A program made the position numbers and the translations under genes. Positions 50,075 to 59,689 of a DNA stretch of 64,000 bases are shown here, piece by piece (positions within the stretch are counted from its first letter, which is position 1; each line of letters starts with the position of its first letter). Source of the DNA: UMGS1696 sp045643285 (GTDB lineage Bacteria; Bacillota; Clostridia; Oscillospirales; CAG-272); contig JAZUKN010000058.1 of assembly GCA_045643285.1 (NCBI GenBank), positions 82,264 to 146,263 of the forward strand, in the 5' to 3' direction. The notes beneath the pieces are model-generated. The model did no database searches. It was not told the DNA's origin and was given only the letters and a program-made list of their open reading frames with translations.

Positions 50075-50301
50075 TGTACATCCACATAGGAAACGGGCGT
50101 GCGGTCAGAGACAGCGAGATAATCGGATGTTTTGACATGGACGGGAAGTGGGATTCCGACACGACGAAGGATTTTTTGCGAAATGCCGAGAAAAACGGGC
50201 GCACGGAATCCGTCGGGGAAGACCTGCCGCGGACGTTTGTGCTGACGGACGGCGGTGTGATATTCACGCACATATCGTCGGTGGCGATAAGCGGGCGGTA
50301 A
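50074..50301 (+). CDS. remB: Extracellular matrix regulator RemB (DUF370, YaaB)
   Basis: 75 residues: MYIHIGNGRAVRDSEIIGCFDMD at the start and LTDGGVIFTHISSVAI near the end, both typical of the DUF370/RemB family found between recF and gyrB in Bacillus. ATG overlaps the dnaN stop by one base (TAATG), so translation is coupled. RecF, usually between dnaN and remB, is absent here. Confidence 0.85.
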   Translation: MYIHIGNGRAVRDSEIIGCFDMDGKWDSDTTKDFLRNAEKNGRTESVGEDLPRTFVLTDGGVIFTHISSVAISGR

Positions 50302-50805
50302 ACTTGCGCTGAGCGCAAACTTCACACGCCGGAGGCGTACTTCACAGCCGAAAGCCACTTCACTTGCGCGAAGCGCATACTTCACTTTTCTTTAACTTGC
50401 ACATATTCCACGGCTACGCACGAAATGTCATTTTCCACCGTAGAGCGGGGGGCTTGTCTCCTGCCGCCGGATTTGCACGAACCACACGGCTACAAATCAA
50501 ACGAACGTCTTAAAATCTGCCTCCCTTGTGTAAAGGGAGGTGGCACGGCTTGCCGTGACGGAAGGATTGTTGTAAGGTAGAAAGCACTTCGTGTTTTCAA
50601 ATAATTTCTTTGTCCTGCGTATGTATACGCGGCGGACGGAGGCTTAATTTATCCAAACCGAACGTTTGGGATCGGGATTTTCCGCTACGCGCGGGGCTGC
50701 ACAACCGAGTTCACTCCGTGAACTCGGCTTGTCCGCCGTCCGCGTAGGACAATTAAATTAAATTAAATCGAAAACACGCAGTGTTTTCTTCCTCTATTCT
50801 AATTA
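50302..50805. repeat. Modular palindromic repeat with inserted units (copy 9)
   Basis: Begins at the remB stop with TTGCGCTGAGCGCAA, ACGCCGGAGGCGT, GCCGAAAGCC-like and TGCGCGAAGCGCA on ACTTCAC linkers. Then a CTACGG/CTCCTGCCG unit (about 50427-50470, related to 3925-4045), a CTCCCTTGTG...GAAGGATTGTTGTAA unit (50517-50577), and the AGCACTTCGTGTTTTC, GCGTATGTATACGC, TCCAAACC, GAGTTCACTCCGTGAACTC and GTCCGCGTAGGAC modules, closing GAAAACACGCAGTGTTTTC. No core motif. The stretch 50806-50853 is the gyrB leader. Confidence 0.75.
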
Positions 50806-50853
50806 TTGAAAAAACATTTTTTCTTTTGTATTATTTTTTTTGGAGATATATCT

Positions 50854-52980
50854 ATGGAAGAACTTGAAAACAACGTAACACCGATCACCGAAGAATATGA
50901 CGAAAATCAAATTCAGGTGCTTGAAGGACTTGAAGCCGTTCGCAAGCGTCCCGGTATGTACATCGGTACCACCTCACAGCGCGGACTGCATCATCTTGTC
51001 TATGAGATCGTCGACAACTCTATCGACGAAGCTATGGCAGGCTGGTGCACGAAGATCGAGATCGTCCTTCATCCCGACGGATCCGTTTCAGTTGAGGACA
51101 ACGGGCGAGGTGTTCCATCCCAGATGCACAAAAAAGCCGGTCGTCCCACCCTTGAAGTCGTATTTGCCGTACTTCATGCAGGCGGCAAGTTCGGCGGCGG
51201 CGGTTATAAGATATCCGGCGGTCTTCACGGCGTCGGCGCGTCTGTCGTGAATGCTCTTTCCGAGTGGATGGAGGTCGACAACGCCTACGAAGGACGCCGT
51301 TACACTATCCGCTTCGAGCGCGGCAACATCGTTCGTCCTTTTGCAGACGAAGGCTCTACGGACAGGCGCGGACTGTACGTCAGATTCAAGCCCGATCCGG
51401 AGGTGTTCACTGATACCACCGAATTTGACATGAATCTGCTTCTCACACGTCTCCGCGAGCAGGCGTTCCTCAATGCGGGAATCGAGATCGTTCTCCGCGA
51501 CGAGAGGCACGAAAACGTCGAAGAGGACATTTTCGGCGAAAAAGCAAACATGGCTCTTCTCGAAAACAAAGCCGAAGAATACAAAGAGCCGGACGAAGAC
51601 GACGGTGATGATGCTTTTGCCGATGAAGAAGAAAACGAAGGTTCCGCGGCAAAAGAAAAGATCAAATTCGAGGACGAAGAAGACGAAAACATCTCGCGCG
51701 GCAAGTACACTGAATATGATCTGAAATACGACGGCGGTATCCGTCAGTTCGTCGAGCATCTGAATCGCGCAAAGCACGTCGAGGTCATTCATCCGCAGGT
51801 CATTTATATGAAAGCGGAAAAAGGCGACATCACGGCGGAAGTTGCGATGCAGTACAACGACAGCTACAACGAGACTATCGTCACTTTTGCGAACAATATG
51901 TCGACTATCGACGGCGGTACCCACGAAACAGGCTTCAAGAGCGCAATTACGAAGGTACTGAACGACTATGCACGGAAATGCGGTGCGCTCAAGGATTCCG
52001 ATAAGAACTTGTCAGGAGAAGACGCGCGTGAAGGTCTTTGCGCCGTCGTATCGGTAAAGCTGCCGGACGCGCAGTTCGAGAGCCAGACAAAAGCAAAGCT
52101 CGGAAACTCCGACGTTCGCGGCATAGTCGAGAACATCGTAAGCGAAAAGCTCGCCGAATTCTACGAAGAAAATCCGGCAGTTGCAAAGGCAATAGTCGAC
52201 AAATCACTCTCTGCACAGAGAGCAAGAGAAGCCGCACGCAAAGCAAGAGAGCTGACGCGCCGCAAGTCGATTCTCGAAGGTTCTACACTTCCCGGAAAGC
52301 TCCGCGACTGCAACGACAAGCGCGTAGAGCTGACTGAATTATACCTCGTCGAGGGAGATTCCGCAGGCGGCTCTGCTACACAGGGACGTGATTCGAAGTT
52401 CCAGGCTATCCTTCCTCTGCGCGGCAAAGTCCTCAATGTCGAAAAGACGCGCGCGGACAAGGTTTACTCCAATCAGTCGCTTATCCCGATCATCCAGGCT
52501 CTCGGCTGCGGTATCGGTGAAGAATTCGATATAGAAAAGCTCCGTTACGGCAAGATAATCATTATGGCGGATGCCGACGTCGACGGTGCGCACATTCAGA
52601 TACTTCTGCTTACGTTCTTCTTCAGACAGATGCCGAAGCTCATCGAAGAAGGGCACATCTATCTCGCAATGCCGCCGCTTTACAAGATCCGCAAGGGCGG
52701 CAAGCAGAGGTACGCATTCTCCGACGCCGAAAGAGACGAGATAATCGCCGAACTCGGCGGCAACGTTGAAGCCGAAAGATACAAAGGTCTTGGTGAAATG
52801 GACCCCGAACAGCTCTGGGAAACTACAATGAATCCCGAAACGAGAACGCTTCTCAAAGTCGAGATCGAAGACGCAATGGCGTGCGACGAAACGTTCTCAA
52901 CGCTCATGGGTGACAAGGTCGAGCCGAGAAAAGAATTTATCGAAGCCAACGCGAAGTACGCCGAAAACCTCGACGTTTGA
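50854..52980 (+). CDS. gyrB: DNA gyrase subunit B
   Basis: 708 residues from MEELENNVTPITEEY, with TGGAGATA upstream. GHKL ATPase motifs: EIVDNSIDEA, VEDNGRGVPSQMH, GGKFGGGGYKISGGLHGVGASVVNALS; transducer; then the TOPRIM EGDSAGGSATQGRDSKFQAILPLRGK and MADADVDGAHI, and the C-terminal YKGLGEMDPEQLWETTMNP. The family's normal core is about 635-650. The excess is a strongly acidic insert at about 222-290, between RDERHE and YDLKYDGGI. With GyrA it introduces negative supercoils. Confidence 0.96.
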   Translation: MEELENNVTPITEEYDENQIQVLEGLEAVRKRPGMYIGTTSQRGLHHLVYEIVDNSIDEAMAGWCTKIEIVLHPDGSVSVEDNGRGVPSQMHKKAGRPTLEVVFAVLHAGGKFGGGGYKISGGLHGVGASVVNALSEWMEVDNAYEGRRYTIRFERGNIVRPFADEGSTDRRGLYVRFKPDPEVFTDTTEFDMNLLLTRLREQAFLNAGIEIVLRDERHENVEEDIFGEKANMALLENKAEEYKEPDEDDGDDAFADEEENEGSAAKEKIKFEDEEDENISRGKYTEYDLKYDGGIRQFVEHLNRAKHVEVIHPQVIYMKAEKGDITAEVAMQYNDSYNETIVTFANNMSTIDGGTHETGFKSAITKVLNDYARKCGALKDSDKNLSGEDAREGLCAVVSVKLPDAQFESQTKAKLGNSDVRGIVENIVSEKLAEFYEENPAVAKAIVDKSLSAQRAREAARKARELTRRKSILEGSTLPGKLRDCNDKRVELTELYLVEGDSAGGSATQGRDSKFQAILPLRGKVLNVEKTRADKVYSNQSLIPIIQALGCGIGEEFDIEKLRYGKIIIMADADVDGAHIQILLLTFFFRQMPKLIEEGHIYLAMPPLYKIRKGGKQRYAFSDAERDEIIAELGGNVEAERYKGLGEMDPEQLWETTMNPETRTLLKVEIEDAMACDETFSTLMGDKVEPRKEFIEANAKYAENLDV

Positions 52981-52989
52981 TGAAATAAT

Positions 52990-53880
52990 ATGAAAATAAT
53001 AACACTTACTCTCTCTCCGGCTGTGGATGTTGAATTTCATCTCGGCGGTGACGTGGATCCCGTCGGGCTGAACCGATCCGTCGATCAGCAGATCACGGCA
53101 GGCGGCAAGGGAATAAACGTCAGCCGTTCGATAATGAACGAAGCGAAAAAGGACGGCGTCGGCACGGATTTTCTCGTAACAGTCGCACCGGTAGGCGGCG
53201 TCTGCGGCGAAATCATCGAAAGGATTCTCGCAGATGAGGGGATTCCGCTCACTGCCGTAAAAATAGCTAACAACACGCGGCTCAATGCGTCTCTCATTCC
53301 GCCGGACGGCATGAGTGAAGAGATCAACGCGCCCGGCACACCGATCGGAGACTCGAAGGACGAGATAGAGAAAGTCGTTCTTTCACTCGTCGGAAAAGGG
53401 GACACGGTGATAATCGCCGGAAGCACGCCGAAAGACGTTGAAAAGTCCTATCCGGCGAAATTGATCGCAGAGATACACAAGCGAGGCGGTTATGCGGTTC
53501 TCGACTGTGACGGCGAGGCGCTCAGGCTCGCTGTTACGGGCGACGAATCGGGCAGACCGGATCTCATCAAGCCGAACACAGACGAGCTATGCGAGCTTAC
53601 CGGTATGCCGACGAGTACGGTCGATGAAGTATTCGCGGCGGCAGGCACGCTTTCCGGCATCACGGTCATCACGACCATGGCAGGCGACGGCTCGGTTCTG
53701 ACAATCGGCGGAAAAAGCAAGTTTTATCCGACGGAAAAGCGGCGCGTCGTTCGTCTCAAAGGGGCAGGTGACACGTTCCTCGGTGCGTTCGTTTACGCGA
53801 ACAGGTACAAAGGACTCTCGCCGGACGGTGCGATGACCCGTGCAAACGCGACAGCATCCGCGTACGTCGCAGGAGAGTAA
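52990..53880 (+). CDS. 1-phosphofructokinase-type sugar kinase (PfkB family)
   Basis: 296 residues. PfkB signatures: TLSPAVDVEFHL and AGGKGINVSRSI near the start, IKPNTDELCELTG in the middle, and the catalytic VRLKGAGDTFLGAFVYA near the C-terminus. The set fits the 1-phosphofructokinase/tagatose-6-phosphate kinase group (FruK or LacC); substrate not certain. Nine bases after gyrB, so co-transcribed with it, an unusual partner between gyrB and gyrA. Confidence 0.86.
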   Translation: MKIITLTLSPAVDVEFHLGGDVDPVGLNRSVDQQITAGGKGINVSRSIMNEAKKDGVGTDFLVTVAPVGGVCGEIIERILADEGIPLTAVKIANNTRLNASLIPPDGMSEEINAPGTPIGDSKDEIEKVVLSLVGKGDTVIIAGSTPKDVEKSYPAKLIAEIHKRGGYAVLDCDGEALRLAVTGDESGRPDLIKPNTDELCELTGMPTSTVDEVFAAAGTLSGITVITTMAGDGSVLTIGGKSKFYPTEKRRVVRLKGAGDTFLGAFVYANRYKGLSPDGAMTRANATASAYVAGE

Positions 53881-53892
53881 CACGAAGAGGAC

Positions 53893-54185
53893 GCGGAGAG
53901 GAACGCGGCTTTTTCGAGAAAAAGCCTGGCAAAAAGCTTCATATCGGAAAAGACAAAGGTGCGTCGCCGAAAGGTAGTAAAATGTTTCACGTGAAACATT
54001 TTTATAATAGCTATATTTACTTAAAAAACTGAAATCTCTGAAAAATGGCTCCCTCCGGGAGGGAGCTGTCTGCGAAGCGGACTGAGGGAGAGTGCGTAAC
54101 AAAGAGATGTGCAGAATCGAAATTTCTACAGTCACTCCTTCCGTCACGGCAAGCCGTGCCACCTCCCTCGGAGATGGAGGCTTAT
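53893..54185. repeat. Two repeat units around a parS site
   Basis: 53893-53945 is a GAACGCGGCTTTTTC-GAG-AAAAAGCCTGGCAAA unit; a relative lies inverted at about 59835-59885. 54046-54182 is a larger two-part unit: GGCTCCCTCCGGGAGGGAGC, then CTGTCTGCGAAGCGGACTGAGGGAG, and the mirrored CTCCTTCCGTCACGGC/GCCGTGCCACCTCCCTC. This last is the common Clostridia CTCCCT...GACGGAAGG repeat, also seen in part at 33470 and 50517. No gene in the gap 53881-54287. Confidence 0.7.
53983..53998. promoter_or_regulatory. parS site 3
   Basis: TGTTTCACGTGAAACA, perfect parS, between the PfkB gene and gyrA. Confidence 0.95.
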
Positions 54186-54287
54186 ATATCCGCTTATGCA
54201 GCTTATTGCCGCAGAGATTGAGCAAATCCTTAACAGCATTATCAAACAAATACGATTATTAAATAATTAACATAATTGGAGCAAGAC

Positions 54288-56861
54288 ATGGCAAAAAACG
54301 GAAAGAACCTTGATTACAATATCGAATTTCCGGATCAGAAGATTCTGCCGGTGAACATGGAGAAGAACGTCAAGAAGTCGTTCATTGAATACTCCATGTC
54401 TGTCATCGTGTCGCGTGCGCTTCCGGATGCGAGAGACGGTATGAAGCCCGGTCAGCGGCGCGTGCTGTACGCAATGTACGAGGACAACCTCACATACGAC
54501 AAGCCGTTCCGCAAGTCCGCGACGACGGTCGGTAACGTTCTCGGACGTTATCATCCTCACGGCGACTCGTCCGTTTACGGAACAATGGTCAGAATGGCTC
54601 AGCCGTTCTCGTACCGCTATACGCTCGTAGACGGACACGGTAACTTCGGTTCGGTCGACGGAGACCCGCCGGCTGCTTACCGTTATACGGAGGCGCGCCT
54701 CTCGAAGCTGTCGAACGAAATGATGTCCGACATCGACAAGGACGTTATCAAATGGGATATGAACTTCGACAACTCCCGTAAGGAGCCGTCCGTTCTTCCC
54801 GCACGCTTCCCGAACCTGCTCGTAAACGGTGCTATCGGTATAGCAGTCGGTATGGCGACGAACATTCCGCCGCACAACCTCGGCGAAGTCATCGACGGCA
54901 CGCTTTACTATATGGATCACCCGGACGCTGGCGTCAAGGAGCTGATGCAGTACATCAAAGGTCCCGACTTCCCGACGGGCGCAGGCATCCACGGCACTGC
55001 CGGCATATTCGAAGCATATTCGACGGGCAGAGGACGCATCGTAGTCCGCGCAAAGGCTGAGATCGAAGAAGAGCACCACCGCTTCACGATCACCGAGATA
55101 CCGTACATGGTACAGAAATCGGAAATGATCAAGTCTATGGCGTCGCTCGTGCATGAAAAGCGCGTCGAAGGCGTCACGGAGATCAGGGACGAGAGCGGCA
55201 GAGACGGCTTGAAGATCGTAGTTGAGTGCCGCAAGGACGCAAATCTTCAGGTCATACTCAATCAGTTCTACAAATACACGGAGCTTGAGTCGACCTGCTC
55301 GGTCATCATGCTCGCGCTCGTCAACAATGAGCCGAAGATCATGAACCTCCGTCAGGTTCTGTCCGTTTACGTTCAGCACCAGGAAAACGTCATCACGAAC
55401 AGAGTAAAGTTTGACCTCGCAAAGGCGCTGAAAGAGGCGCATATCAATGAGGGCTACAAGATAGCGACGGACAACATCGACGAAGTTATAGAGATAATCA
55501 AGAAGTCCGCCGATATAGCGGACGCACGCGAAAATCTAAAATCGCGTTTCGGTCTGTCCGACGAGCAGGCACAGGCGATAGTACAGATGACGCTCGGACG
55601 GCTCTCCGGACTTGAAAGAGAGAAAGTTCTCCAGAAATTAAGAGAGCTTTACGCTGCTATTGAAGAGTACCGCTCTATCCTCGCAGACGAATCGAAGATC
55701 AAAGAGATAATCCGTAACGAGATGCTCGAGATCAAGCGCAAATTCGCCGACGAAAGACGCACGACTATTGAAGAAGCCGAGAACGAGATCGTCCTCGAAG
55801 ACCTCATCGAACGGCATAACGCCGTCATCACGCTCACTCATGCCGGATACATCAAGAGACAGCAGACGGACGTATATTCCGCACAGAAGCGTGGCGGCAA
55901 GGGCATCATCGGCATGACGACCAAGGAAGAGGACTACATCGAGCGCGTGGCTATCGCATATTCGCACAGCTATCTGATGCTGTTCACCGACCTCGGACGT
56001 GTGTACCAGATCAAGGCGTACCGCGTGCCGGAAGCAAGCCGCACGGCGAAAGGTACGAACGTCGTGAACATCCTCGACATCACGCCTGACGAAAAGATAA
56101 CCGCTATGCTGTCTGTACCCGATCTCGAGGACACATCGCTGATCGACGAGTACGGCGACAAGAACTACCTTGTCATGGTAACGCAAAAGGGCGTCGTAAA
56201 GCGCACGCGGCTCGCTGACTTTGCGATAATGCGTAAAGGCGGCAAGATCGCACTTTCGCTCGACGACGGCGACAGACTGATATTCGTAGGACTGACGCAC
56301 GGCGAGTCCGATATAATGATCGCCACACGCAAAGGCATGGCTGCACGTTTCAGTGAAGACAAAGTCACGGTAATAGGACGCACGGGACGCGGTGTTCGCG
56401 GTATCTCCCTCAGAGGAGACGACGAAGTCGCAGGCGCGTGCATAATCGAGAACGACGAGGGCTGGGCGGACACGCACTCTATCGTCGTAATAAGCGAGCA
56501 GGGCATGGGCAAGCGGCTGTCTCCGGATGAGTTTGCACCTAAGGGCAGAGGTATCATGGGTATGATGCTCCAGCGGCTCTCCGACAAGACGGGCGACGTC
56601 TGCGGACTTGCAATAGTCACGGAAGACGAAGACCTTCTCATGATAACCGACGACGGCACAATGATCCGCACGCCGGTCGACGGCATCCCGATGTACGGTC
56701 GCAGCGCTGCAGGCGTTATCGTAATGCGCCTCTCGGACGGCAGAAAACTCGTGAACTTCACGGCGATGGACAAAGCCGAAGAATCCGATGAACAGGATGA
56801 ATCGGAAGACAGCGAAGACGGCGAGGAAACGACCGCACCGGATGAAGGCGAAGAGATATAA
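54288..56861 (+). CDS. gyrA: DNA gyrase subunit A
   Basis: 857 residues from the ATG with TTGGAGC upstream; a TTG 12 bases earlier is in frame but unlikely. Quinolone-resistance region: RRVLYAMYEDN, SATTVGNVLGRYHPHGDSSVYGTMVRMAQPF with Ser in place to bind quinolones (HPHGDSSVY), then the catalytic Tyr in AAYRYTEARLS. The C-terminal domain has six beta-pinwheel blades with the GyrA box QKRGGKG. The C-terminal tail is acidic. Confidence 0.97.
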   Translation: MAKNGKNLDYNIEFPDQKILPVNMEKNVKKSFIEYSMSVIVSRALPDARDGMKPGQRRVLYAMYEDNLTYDKPFRKSATTVGNVLGRYHPHGDSSVYGTMVRMAQPFSYRYTLVDGHGNFGSVDGDPPAAYRYTEARLSKLSNEMMSDIDKDVIKWDMNFDNSRKEPSVLPARFPNLLVNGAIGIAVGMATNIPPHNLGEVIDGTLYYMDHPDAGVKELMQYIKGPDFPTGAGIHGTAGIFEAYSTGRGRIVVRAKAEIEEEHHRFTITEIPYMVQKSEMIKSMASLVHEKRVEGVTEIRDESGRDGLKIVVECRKDANLQVILNQFYKYTELESTCSVIMLALVNNEPKIMNLRQVLSVYVQHQENVITNRVKFDLAKALKEAHINEGYKIATDNIDEVIEIIKKSADIADARENLKSRFGLSDEQAQAIVQMTLGRLSGLEREKVLQKLRELYAAIEEYRSILADESKIKEIIRNEMLEIKRKFADERRTTIEEAENEIVLEDLIERHNAVITLTHAGYIKRQQTDVYSAQKRGGKGIIGMTTKEEDYIERVAIAYSHSYLMLFTDLGRVYQIKAYRVPEASRTAKGTNVVNILDITPDEKITAMLSVPDLEDTSLIDEYGDKNYLVMVTQKGVVKRTRLADFAIMRKGGKIALSLDDGDRLIFVGLTHGESDIMIATRKGMAARFSEDKVTVIGRTGRGVRGISLRGDDEVAGACIIENDEGWADTHSIVVISEQGMGKRLSPDEFAPKGRGIMGMMLQRLSDKTGDVCGLAIVTEDEDLLMITDDGTMIRTPVDGIPMYGRSAAGVIVMRLSDGRKLVNFTAMDKAEESDEQDESEDSEDGEETTAPDEGEEI

Positions 56862-56950
56862 ATAAAACGAAAAGGGACTGACACCGAGTGTTCTTATGGA
56901 CAGTTTTATGAGATAACCACCACAAAGCGTGGTGAGTAAGTACACTTCAT

Positions 56951-56990
56951 AAAAAACAGGTTGAAAAAAGAAAAGTCAACCTGTTTTTTG
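56951..56990 (+). terminator. Terminator downstream of gyrA
   Basis: AAAAAACAGGTTGA (56951-56964) pairs with TCAACCTGTTTTTT (56976-56989). The 90 bases between gyrA and it hold a CCACCAC/GTGGTG hairpin and ACTTCATAAAA/TTTTATGAG pieces, perhaps relics of a repeat. The rest of the 56862-57152 gap is the leader of the XRE gene; I see nothing else in it. Confidence 0.85.
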
Positions 56991-57152
56991 TCTGGCAAGA
57001 GAAAAAGGAAAAAATCTCACCGATATAATTTTTATACTTGAGGTTGAATCGGGGTTTACCGACAATACCTTTACAAAAGCCGGAATTGTGTTATCATATA
57101 AACAGAAGCGGACGTCGGCTTACTATTATAATAAATAAAGCGGAGGATTATT

Positions 57153-58226
57153 ATGGATATTTCCATCGGTAAAAATATTAAAAGGCTCAGACAGGAAAAA
57201 AACATCACGCAGGAACAGCTCGCGGAAGTAATGAATGTGACCTGCGCGGCTGTCAGCAAGTGGGAGAGGGGAGAGACTTATCCCGACATAACGCTGCTCC
57301 AGCCGCTCGCATTCTTCTTCGGCGTAACACTTGACGAGCTTATGGGTTACAGCGAAGAAAAGATAAAAACCGATATAGATAAAGTCACAGAACAATTCTT
57401 TGAACATCGGCAGGACGATAAGAGGCACGAGATCATCACAAAAGCGTATCACGATTATCCGAATGACTACTCGATAATGCACTACTATATGTGGGACACT
57501 GCCGGAGATATGGCAGATAACGATCCTGCCGTTCTTCTCGCGCATAAGGATGAATTTCTCCCGATTTGCGACAAGATCATTAACGGCTGTACTGAAGAGA
57601 CGATCCGGCTGAACGCATGGAATATGCGTGCGAAAATCCTTCACGCCGAGGGAAAGACAGACGAGGCGCTTGAGATATTCGACAAGAAGTTCGCGGACTG
57701 GTATTCGACAACGGGACAGAAAAAAGAACAGCTTTTTGCGAAAGGTACCGACGAATACTGCTATTATGTCATAAATAATATGTATGAGCTTGCCGAATTT
57801 GCGGCAGATAAGCTCGGCAGGGCTATTGTGTTCGATACTTCCATGACAACGGAAGAAAAATACACGCGAGCGCTATACTGCGGTGAAAAGCTCCTCGATA
57901 TTTTCGCCGAAACAGGAGAGCCGTTTTTCCTTATAATTGCCGAATCGCTGTACGGGAGAGTCGAAAACGATTTCGTCTATCGCGGCGGCACGGATAAGCA
58001 GATAGTCGGACTTTTGGAAAAATGGCTCGACGCGGTAAAAACGGTTGAGGAACAGCGAGGGAGCAACGCGCCGCTTGACGGGCTTTATTCGAGCCGCGGG
58101 AACGGCAGCCGTGAAAATTATCTGAAATATTGCATTGAAAATCGGCTTGGAGCAACGAGCGAGAGGCGTAAAGAACTGCTCAAAAACACCGACTACAAAG
58201 CGGTGCTTGAAAAATATATGGCATAA
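57153..58226 (+). CDS. XRE-family transcriptional regulator with helical C-terminal domain
   Basis: 357 residues. N-terminal HTH (about 1-65): IGKNIKRLRQEKNITQEQLAEVMNVTCAAVSKWERGETYPD, then LLQPLAFFFGVTLDELMGY. The C-terminal about 290 residues are helical and TPR-like (LNAWNMRAKILHAEGKTDEALEIFDKK), a layout common in Clostridia for sensing regulators. SD GCGGAGG precedes the ATG. Target unknown; flanked by terminators on both sides, so it stands alone. Confidence 0.85.
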   Translation: MDISIGKNIKRLRQEKNITQEQLAEVMNVTCAAVSKWERGETYPDITLLQPLAFFFGVTLDELMGYSEEKIKTDIDKVTEQFFEHRQDDKRHEIITKAYHDYPNDYSIMHYYMWDTAGDMADNDPAVLLAHKDEFLPICDKIINGCTEETIRLNAWNMRAKILHAEGKTDEALEIFDKKFADWYSTTGQKKEQLFAKGTDEYCYYVINNMYELAEFAADKLGRAIVFDTSMTTEEKYTRALYCGEKLLDIFAETGEPFFLIIAESLYGRVENDFVYRGGTDKQIVGLLEKWLDAVKTVEEQRGSNAPLDGLYSSRGNGSRENYLKYCIENRLGATSERRKELLKNTDYKAVLEKYMA

Positions 58227-58227
58227 T

Positions 58228-58267
58228 AAAAACGGTGCATTCCCATTTTTGGGGTTGCACCGTTTTA
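58228..58267 (+). terminator. Terminator of the XRE regulator gene
   Basis: AAAACGGTGCA pairs with TGCACCGTTTT; the loop itself contains CCCATTTTTGGGG, a second small stem. Confidence 0.85.
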
Positions 58268-58360
58268 TGTGTTTATTTTTTCTTTTTGACTAAGCCGAGA
58301 GGGATGAAGAGATTTTTTGTCGCGTAACCCTCACCGCAGTCCGAGACGGAGAGCGCTTTA

Positions 58361-59668
58361 TTACTTTATTTCGCTCATTTTTTCGGCGGCACGCATTATC
58401 GCAAGACGCGCGCTCTCGTACGTCAGTCCGCCCTGCATATACGCAGTATACGGCGCACGCATCGGACCGTCTGCCGACAGCTCAATGGACGAGCCGCCCG
58501 TGAACGCGCCGGCTGCCATGATAACGGGATCGGCGTACCCGGGCATTTCCCAGTCGACCGGTGTGACGTGCGCGTCGATCGGGGACGCCGACTGTATTCC
58601 TCCGCAGAATGCGGTCAATCCGGCCGGAGACGCACATTCTACCGTCTGAACGATGTCAAAACGCCTCTCGTCCCATGCAGGCGAGACTTTGTAGCCCATT
58701 CTGTCGAACATATATGCGGCGAGGTGCGCGGTCTTCATCGCCTGCGCTACAGTGTGCGGCGCATAGAACAGCCCTTTTATAAGATTCCGGTTCTGACCGA
58801 GCGACGCGCCGACGTCAAGTCCCACGCCGGGGCATGTGAGCCTGTTTCCGCAGAGGCGCACGGCGTTTTCTTCGCCGACGATGTAGCCGCCGACGTCCGC
58901 CATTCCGCCGCCCGGGTTCTTTATAAGCGAACCGACGATCACGTCTGCCGCGCATTCGTCCGCTGAAGAATATTTGTCGAAAAAGCACGGCTCTGTCGTT
59001 TCGGTGAATTCACCGTAGCAGTTGTCGACGACGAAGACCGGCTTTTTTATTTTCAGCTCCGCCGCAGTCTTTTTAACAAACCACGCGGCGTTTCGGATCT
59101 GCTCAGCCGAGAGCGTCGGACGGTCTGCGTACCCCTTTGAGCGCTGGACGTACACCATTTTCAGCCGCTCGCCGTATTTCTCCATAGCCTGACGCACGGC
59201 GCGAAGGTCTATCGGTTGATGTTTGTCGTCCGACAGCTCGCATTTGTCAAAAGTAACGCCCCAGTCGATGAGCGAGCCTTCTCCTGCCGGATTCGTGCCG
59301 ATTCCGATAACGTCGAGCAGGGTATCGTACGGCGTGCCGGTGGCGCAGAACATCACGTCCCCCGGTCGAAGAATGCCGAACAGCGCAACGGTCAGCGTGT
59401 GCGTTCCCGAAAGAAGCGACGGACGCATGAATCCCATCGGTGCGCGGAAAACTTTTGCCGCAAGCGTGTCGATAATGTCGCGTCCGCGGTCGCCGTAGCC
59501 GTAGCCGGTCGACGGAGTGAACAGTGACTCCGACACCTCGCATTCGGCGAAGCAGTCGAGCACGTGCTCTGTGTTTATTCTCGAAATATTGTCGATGTCG
59601 GCGAATATCTCCGCCATATCGCGCTCCGCCTCAGCCGCAAGCGCACGTATTTTGTCCGATATTTTCAT
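58361..59668 (-). CDS. YnbB-type PLP-dependent enzyme (methionine gamma-lyase family, 'aluminium resistance')
   Basis: 435 residues from MKISDKIRALAAEAERDM, which has AGAGG upstream. The fold type I PLP enzyme shows TPSTGYGYGDRGRDIIDTLAAKVF, GFMRPSLLSGTHTLTVALFG, VVDNCYGEFTE and the PLP Lys in VGSLIKNPGGGMADVGGYI. Such YnbB proteins are annotated as aluminium-resistance or methionine gamma-lyase-like; true substrate unknown. A parS site lies 21 bases upstream of its ATG. Confidence 0.85.
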   Translation of the reverse strand: MKISDKIRALAAEAERDMAEIFADIDNISRINTEHVLDCFAECEVSESLFTPSTGYGYGDRGRDIIDTLAAKVFRAPMGFMRPSLLSGTHTLTVALFGILRPGDVMFCATGTPYDTLLDVIGIGTNPAGEGSLIDWGVTFDKCELSDDKHQPIDLRAVRQAMEKYGERLKMVYVQRSKGYADRPTLSAEQIRNAAWFVKKTAAELKIKKPVFVVDNCYGEFTETTEPCFFDKYSSADECAADVIVGSLIKNPGGGMADVGGYIVGEENAVRLCGNRLTCPGVGLDVGASLGQNRNLIKGLFYAPHTVAQAMKTAHLAAYMFDRMGYKVSPAWDERRFDIVQTVECASPAGLTAFCGGIQSASPIDAHVTPVDWEMPGYADPVIMAAGAFTGGSSIELSADGPMRAPYTAYMQGGLTYESARLAIMRAAEKMSEIK

Positions 59669-59689
59669 ATTGTACCTCTGTATGAAAAA

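Noticed and set aside
56880..56955. Possible insertion sequence remnant after gyrA
   Set aside because: Only short inverted pieces (TTTTATGAG / CTTCATAAAA) are visible; no transposase fragment or clear terminal repeats.
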